A stretch of DNA of 11,382 nt from Larix sibirica. Its lineage: Eukaryota > Streptophyta > Pinopsida > Pinales > Pinaceae. The stretch is taken from contig NWUY0303940812.1 of assembly GCA_004151065.3 (NCBI GenBank), positions 5,200-16,581 of the forward strand, given 5' to 3'. Positions 7,674 through 11,382 of the stretch are shown piece after piece. The first letter of the stretch is position 1. Each line of letters begins with the position of its first letter. The notes beneath the pieces are model-generated. The model made no database searches. It was given only the letters and a program-made list of their open reading frames with translations, and was not told the origin of the DNA. Made by a program: the position numbers and the translations under genes.

Positions 7674-7801
7674 TCATCTGTATATTTTAGCCCCCCCCCC
7701 GTATGTTATCTAGCTGATGCTCCATGAAAACTTTTCCGACTTAAATTTTGTTATTCTGTAATTACATGTTAGAGGGTTTCGGCCATTTTTGAGAAGAAAG
7801 A

Positions 7802-7966
7802 ATGTATTTGGAAAATTCTAGTGTGGTAGTCGGGGAGGAGGAACTAGTATCCAGCTTCAAGATATTAGGATGTGATGGGTTTCAGGATGAAACTGGAGAA
7901 GACTATATTGATCTTTTAAATTGGTTGCTTCTATCCAGACCTGACTTTCTAGTTAAGGCTGATTAA
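7802..7966 (+). CDS. Unassigned small ORF, 54 codons
   Basis: ATG at 7802 opens a frame ending at TAA 7964-7966. The product is acidic, with an EEE cluster near residue 12, GCDGFQDETGEDY in the middle and LLNWLLLSRPDF towards the end. It has no signal peptide or membrane helix and I do not recognise it. Its local composition is more coding-like than the AT-rich surroundings. The in-frame sequence just upstream of the ATG contains a TGA, so there is no longer frame on that side. It could be a short peptide gene, an exon or relic of a larger gene, or chance. Confidence 0.2.
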   Translation: MYLENSSVVVGEEELVSSFKILGCDGFQDETGEDYIDLLNWLLLSRPDFLVKAD

Positions 7967-8594
7967 ATGCACCACCACTATTTCAGTTACACTCGCATAT
8001 CTACCCTATTTTCACTTTGGTGCATTTCATCTCATATATCTATAAGATTTACTCTCTTTTGAGAATTGAATTGCACAAGTGTTGCAAATATTTCCAGCTT
8101 CTTTTCATTTTTCGGAGTTTTTCAGGTCCAATTTAGGCATGTCTATATTTTCTGCTATTTTCCTTGAGTTTCTTTTCTGAACCTCTGCCCTACTTGGTTC
8201 CAAGAGTTGATCAGCAAAATTTTGACTTTAATCAAGTTGTCAGCCAGTTCTCTATTATCTGTTTCCCCGAATATCCTACCCATATATTTGATATTAAGTA
8301 TTGTCTTGAGATTCAACCTTAGCATTCCTAATCTTCTCCCTGAAATTTTACCCTTTAGTAACATGTTAAGCACAGGTTTAAATTTTTTACATATTTATAT
8401 ATTCTATGCACAGACTTGGGCATGTTACTTACTATCTCTATGTTGATATGGCGAGGCTTCAGAGCAAGAAAAATCCTTGATTTTATAGATGATAAAGAGT
8501 ATAATCGACTGTCATTGGTGAAAGTATCCAAACTCAGTGTACGTACTTCCACAAATCTTTTATCAGTATCCAATACTTAAGGGAATTTTAGTAG
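7967..8594. other. AT-rich intergenic DNA, nothing recognised
   Basis: Overlapping frames exist on both strands at 8155-8573, including a 72-codon basic minus-strand frame, but none has a motif I can name. The composition is T-rich on the plus strand. Confidence 0.3.
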
Positions 8595-8760
8595 TTTGAT
8601 TTATTTTTAAGAAAACATTTGATTTATTTTTAAGGTAATATTGATTTATAGATAATATTTGTTCGTCTCATTGGTATTAAGCATCCCAAAATTTTGAAAT
8701 TGTAAAAAGAATTTGTATTTAAGCATCTCCTTAAAATTTTGAAATTGTAAAAGAATTTGT
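8595..8760. repeat. Degenerate AT-rich direct repeats
   Basis: A 17-bp unit, tttgatttatttttaag, occurs at 8595-8611 and 8618-8634. A second repeat of about 42 bp (8678-8719 and 8720-8760) begins taagcatc and carries aaaattttgaaattgtaaaa-gaatttgta in both copies. A weaker echo (aaaattgtaaaaataatttgga) lies near 8857. These look like local slippage duplications. Confidence 0.75.
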
Positions 8761-9438
8761 AAATAAACATGCATCATTTTATGGGAAGGGAATTGATATA
8801 GTTTCATTTATTGTTTTTTCAAGAAACTATTTAATCATTACCAAGTGATAGCCTTTAAAATTGTAAAAATAATTTGGATGATAATGTCCAACATCGAGTT
8901 CAAGGGTTACTTCAAGTAATTATATTCAATGCTGTTATGCATTTGGGTAGTTTTTGTGTCAACGTGTATCACTTTAGGTGCACTTGCTATGCCGATGATT
9001 TTATTGGAGATGTCATTTTCAAATGTAGAGAAGTATCCTTTGTTTTTTTTGCAATTTTTTTCGGAAAAGAGAAAAAGAAAAATTAAGATATCATTCATTA
9101 TTTCAAATTTGTATTCAATTTCTTATTTGTGGAAGACAAGACATGACATGTATAATAATGACCAAAATGAATAATGTATGAAGAGTAAGAAAGTGGACTT
9201 GTCTACCAATACATGTGTGATATCCATGTTGTATGTCATGAGTAAGGAACAAATATGGAGGGCAGGGTCATATTTCAATTCTAAAAGCTATTATTGGTTT
9301 AACCCCTTTAGTTGACAAGTGAAAATAACTATGCTTTTCATATGAAGAAAAAATGAAAACGCATAAAAGATTCACCTCAAATATCAGACGACAAATCTTA
9401 TGTGTAGCTTCATTAAAACAAATGCATGCACCGATGAT
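8761..9438. other. AT-rich intergenic DNA, nothing recognised
   Basis: Short overlapping frames at 8874-9174 and 9268-9468 have no recognisable product. A poly-T and A-rich purine stretch lies near 9040-9085. No element termini or RNA gene were identified. Confidence 0.3.
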
Positions 9439-9604
9439 ATTGGTGGTCAGGGTTAGCCAAAATTTCACAACCTTTTAAGACTTCTAAGTTCTATACATTT
9501 GTAAAAGGAGATACCACGTAAATTGGTGGTCAGGGTTAGCCAAAATTTCACAACCTTTTAAGACTTCTAAGTTCTGTACATTTGTAAAAGGAGATACCAC
9601 GTAA
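9439..9604. repeat. 83-bp tandem duplication, nearly perfect
   Basis: Unit 1 (9439-9521) and unit 2 (9522-9604) each run from attggtggtcag to gataccacgtaa. They differ at a single base, A at 9493 versus G at 9576. The near identity points to a recent duplication. No coding frame or known element is associated with it. Confidence 0.97.
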
Positions 9605-10766
9605 AAGATTGACCCTTTCTAATGCAAGGAATCATTAAACGCTGAATCTGATTAGTTGAAATAAATGCCCACTCTGTAATCTTAAACTATAGTTATATAA
9701 ACAAGTTGAATGTATGCTGTATTTCCTTGAACAAAGGTTAGCATTTCTCTTGTGTAGGGTTTAATAGAAGAGGTATTTTTCCAACAAAAAAATTGTAAGA
9801 AAAATATTGAAGCATTGCGAGTATTCCTTGAATTTTTCAAATAAATATCTAATTTCTGAAAGATATAATTTATATTTGAATGAAATAAACTTATGTCTAA
9901 CATAATATAGAAGAGCTTTAGATTTAGAAATAGATTTGAAAATGCCAACCTCTACCTACCACTTTCTCTCATCTTGTGTATTTAGAAAACTATTTTAAAA
10001 TATTTCACTAATTGGGGCATTGATTAGAGATCCATGAACTTCTATGGAATATATTGAAGATATTATGATTTATACTTTTTAAGAGTGGTCATAGTAATTA
10101 TAAGGGAGATTAACAAGTTATTGATATTCATTTTTTAAAAATGTAATGGATAAATAATTTTATTGTTGGAAAACAAGAAACTTTTCTTTTGATAGAGTAT
10201 TTTTTTTATTGTAACTTGAAGCACTACCATAAAATTTAGATTTATAATTTTTTTTAGAATCATGAGGAATTGAGTTTGTACTCTACAAAAGGTCCTTAAA
10301 ACCTTATTTCACGATTGAATTACAACATTCTTTGTACAATGTGCTGAGACACCATTGCCAAAATAAATATGATAAAAAGAACTTATCTGAAAAAATATTT
10401 TCCATTTCCATTTATTTTGGTGTACTTTGTTATTGCACAAGACAACCACTTGAAAGAATTGTGTATTCTTTTATCACACTTCCTTATCATACCTTTTACA
10501 TGATTAAGAATTTTGAAGGCCACAACTCATCCTTGAAGATTACTTGAAAACAAGTGAAGGAAAATGTTGATCTCAAAATGCCAAATTAGAGAATGGTGAA
10601 AATCGTTTCATTGGTTGAGGATTACATAATAACATACATATTATATTATATTACATCTACAAAAATCATTTGACAATTATAGTATAGTTTTTTTTTTCTT
10701 AACAATAATTTTCCATTTTTATTCATAGTTTTTCAACAGCTCAATGCATATACATTAATACAAAAT
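9605..10766. other. Very AT-rich intergenic DNA, nothing recognised
   Basis: Homopolymer A and T runs are frequent (for example 10200-10208, 10249-10255, 10688-10697). The only longer frames, 88 codons on the minus strand at 9682-9948 and 71 on the plus strand at 10332-10547, lack any motif and look like chance frames. Confidence 0.35.
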
Positions 10767-10972
10767 GACAAATTTGTGACCACACGACTTAAAAAGTTAG
10801 TCACAACATTTTTTATAAGCTAAATACTAGCAATTTTGATCAATTTTAAGTGACGTAGCTATAAACCACCAACTTAAATTATTAATATAGACCAAGGGTA
10901 AACATATACGACTAGATAATGACTGTGATTCGTAAATTGTCGTGGATATTCCACTGGAACAATTTGTCACAA
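10767..10972. repeat. Cluster of TTGTGAC / GTCACAA motifs
   Basis: TTGTGAC occurs at 10774-10780, within a near-palindrome containing acaaatttgt, and its inverse GTCACAA occurs at 10800-10806 and 10966-10972. Such motifs recur in subterminal regions of some plant class II transposons. No terminal inverted repeat or target duplication was found. Confidence 0.25.
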
Positions 10973-11382
10973 TGAATCTTACAACTTAATTCTTTGTGTT
11001 AGCTAAATTTCACATAATGATAAATAAACTGGAATTGAAAGGAAAATAACTAGAGCCAAATAATATATCCACACAAATGACACAAGATATATCCTTGAAA
11101 AATTTAGCTAGAAGTGAGGACTATGCCTTGCTTTTTTCTTTTCCAATATGCAATGCAAATATAAAGAAAGTGATACTCTCAATGGAGTTATCTATGACAT
11201 TGTGGCCTGCATAGCTACTACATGATCTTCTACATCCTTTGTTATGCTCTAATATCCACTCCCTGTTGTTGCTCAACTATGGAACAATACAATAACATCA
11301 TAAGAATGGAACCCATTTTCTTCCTAACGATCCATATTTAACATAACTCGATAGTCGTCTAGGGTTAGTTTTAGGGTTTGTA
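10973..11382. other. Right flank, with telo-box-like motifs at the edge
   Basis: No frame or RNA gene is evident. The last 25 bases contain TAGGGTTAG and TTTAGGGTTT (11360-11379), which on the minus strand read AAACCCTAAAACTAACCCTA. This matches the plant telo-box motif often found near starts of translation-related genes, or a short degenerate telomere-like string. Confidence 0.4.

Noticed and set aside
7691-7700. Run of ten C
   Set aside because: A simple homopolymer; it may be a slippage or sequencing-length artefact and has no evident function.
8155-8373. Basic minus-strand frame resembling a retroelement gag tail
   Set aside because: The impression rests on composition only; no zinc knuckle, reverse transcriptase or integrase motif is nearby.

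Overview
The window is nuclear DNA from a land plant, most likely a seed plant. It holds one split-gene LRR receptor kinase of a plant-specific clade, a decayed copy of a plant 40S ribosomal protein S6 gene, a decayed LRR fragment of the RGF-receptor/RCH1 type, a SINE-like tRNA-derived element and long AT-rich intergenic DNA. A gymnosperm or early-diverging lineage would fit the relic-rich flanks, but the sequence alone does not settle the species.

Layout. Bases 1-340 carry an imperfect direct repeat. Bases 453-923 (minus) are a broken extracellular LRR fragment. Bases about 1226-1610 hold weak minus-strand coding-like pieces around a (CT)21 microsatellite. Bases 1742-2095 (minus) are the first 118 codons of RPS6, colinear and intronless but with two stops. 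Bases about 2430-2665 (minus) look like a SINE with A- and B-box-like pol III promoter motifs. Bases 2666-4136 are the upstream and leader region of the main gene.

The only gene that looks intact is on the plus strand at 4137-6628. Two exons (4137-5628 and 5931-6628) with a 302-bp GT-AG intron encode a 729-residue LRR receptor-like kinase. It has a signal peptide, about eight LRRs, one membrane helix and an atypical kinase domain, and resembles the ZAR1 / At1g25320 / At1g67510 group. Its leader has two short upstream ORFs chained to each other and to the main start by overlapping stop/start codons (TAATG, then ATGA). Its activation segment is long and carries two small in-frame DNA duplications, one exactly at the APE motif.

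Bases 6629-11382 contain no convincing protein gene. They hold the presumptive 3' UTR, a 54-codon unassigned small ORF, tandem duplications of 47 bp and 83 bp (the latter with one mismatch), a degenerate 42-bp AT-rich repeat, a cluster of TTGTGAC/GTCACAA motifs and telo-box-like motifs at the right edge. No defence system, operon, CRISPR array or clearly new multi-gene system is visible. The most distinctive signals are the stop/start-chained leader and the remodelled activation loop of the receptor kinase.
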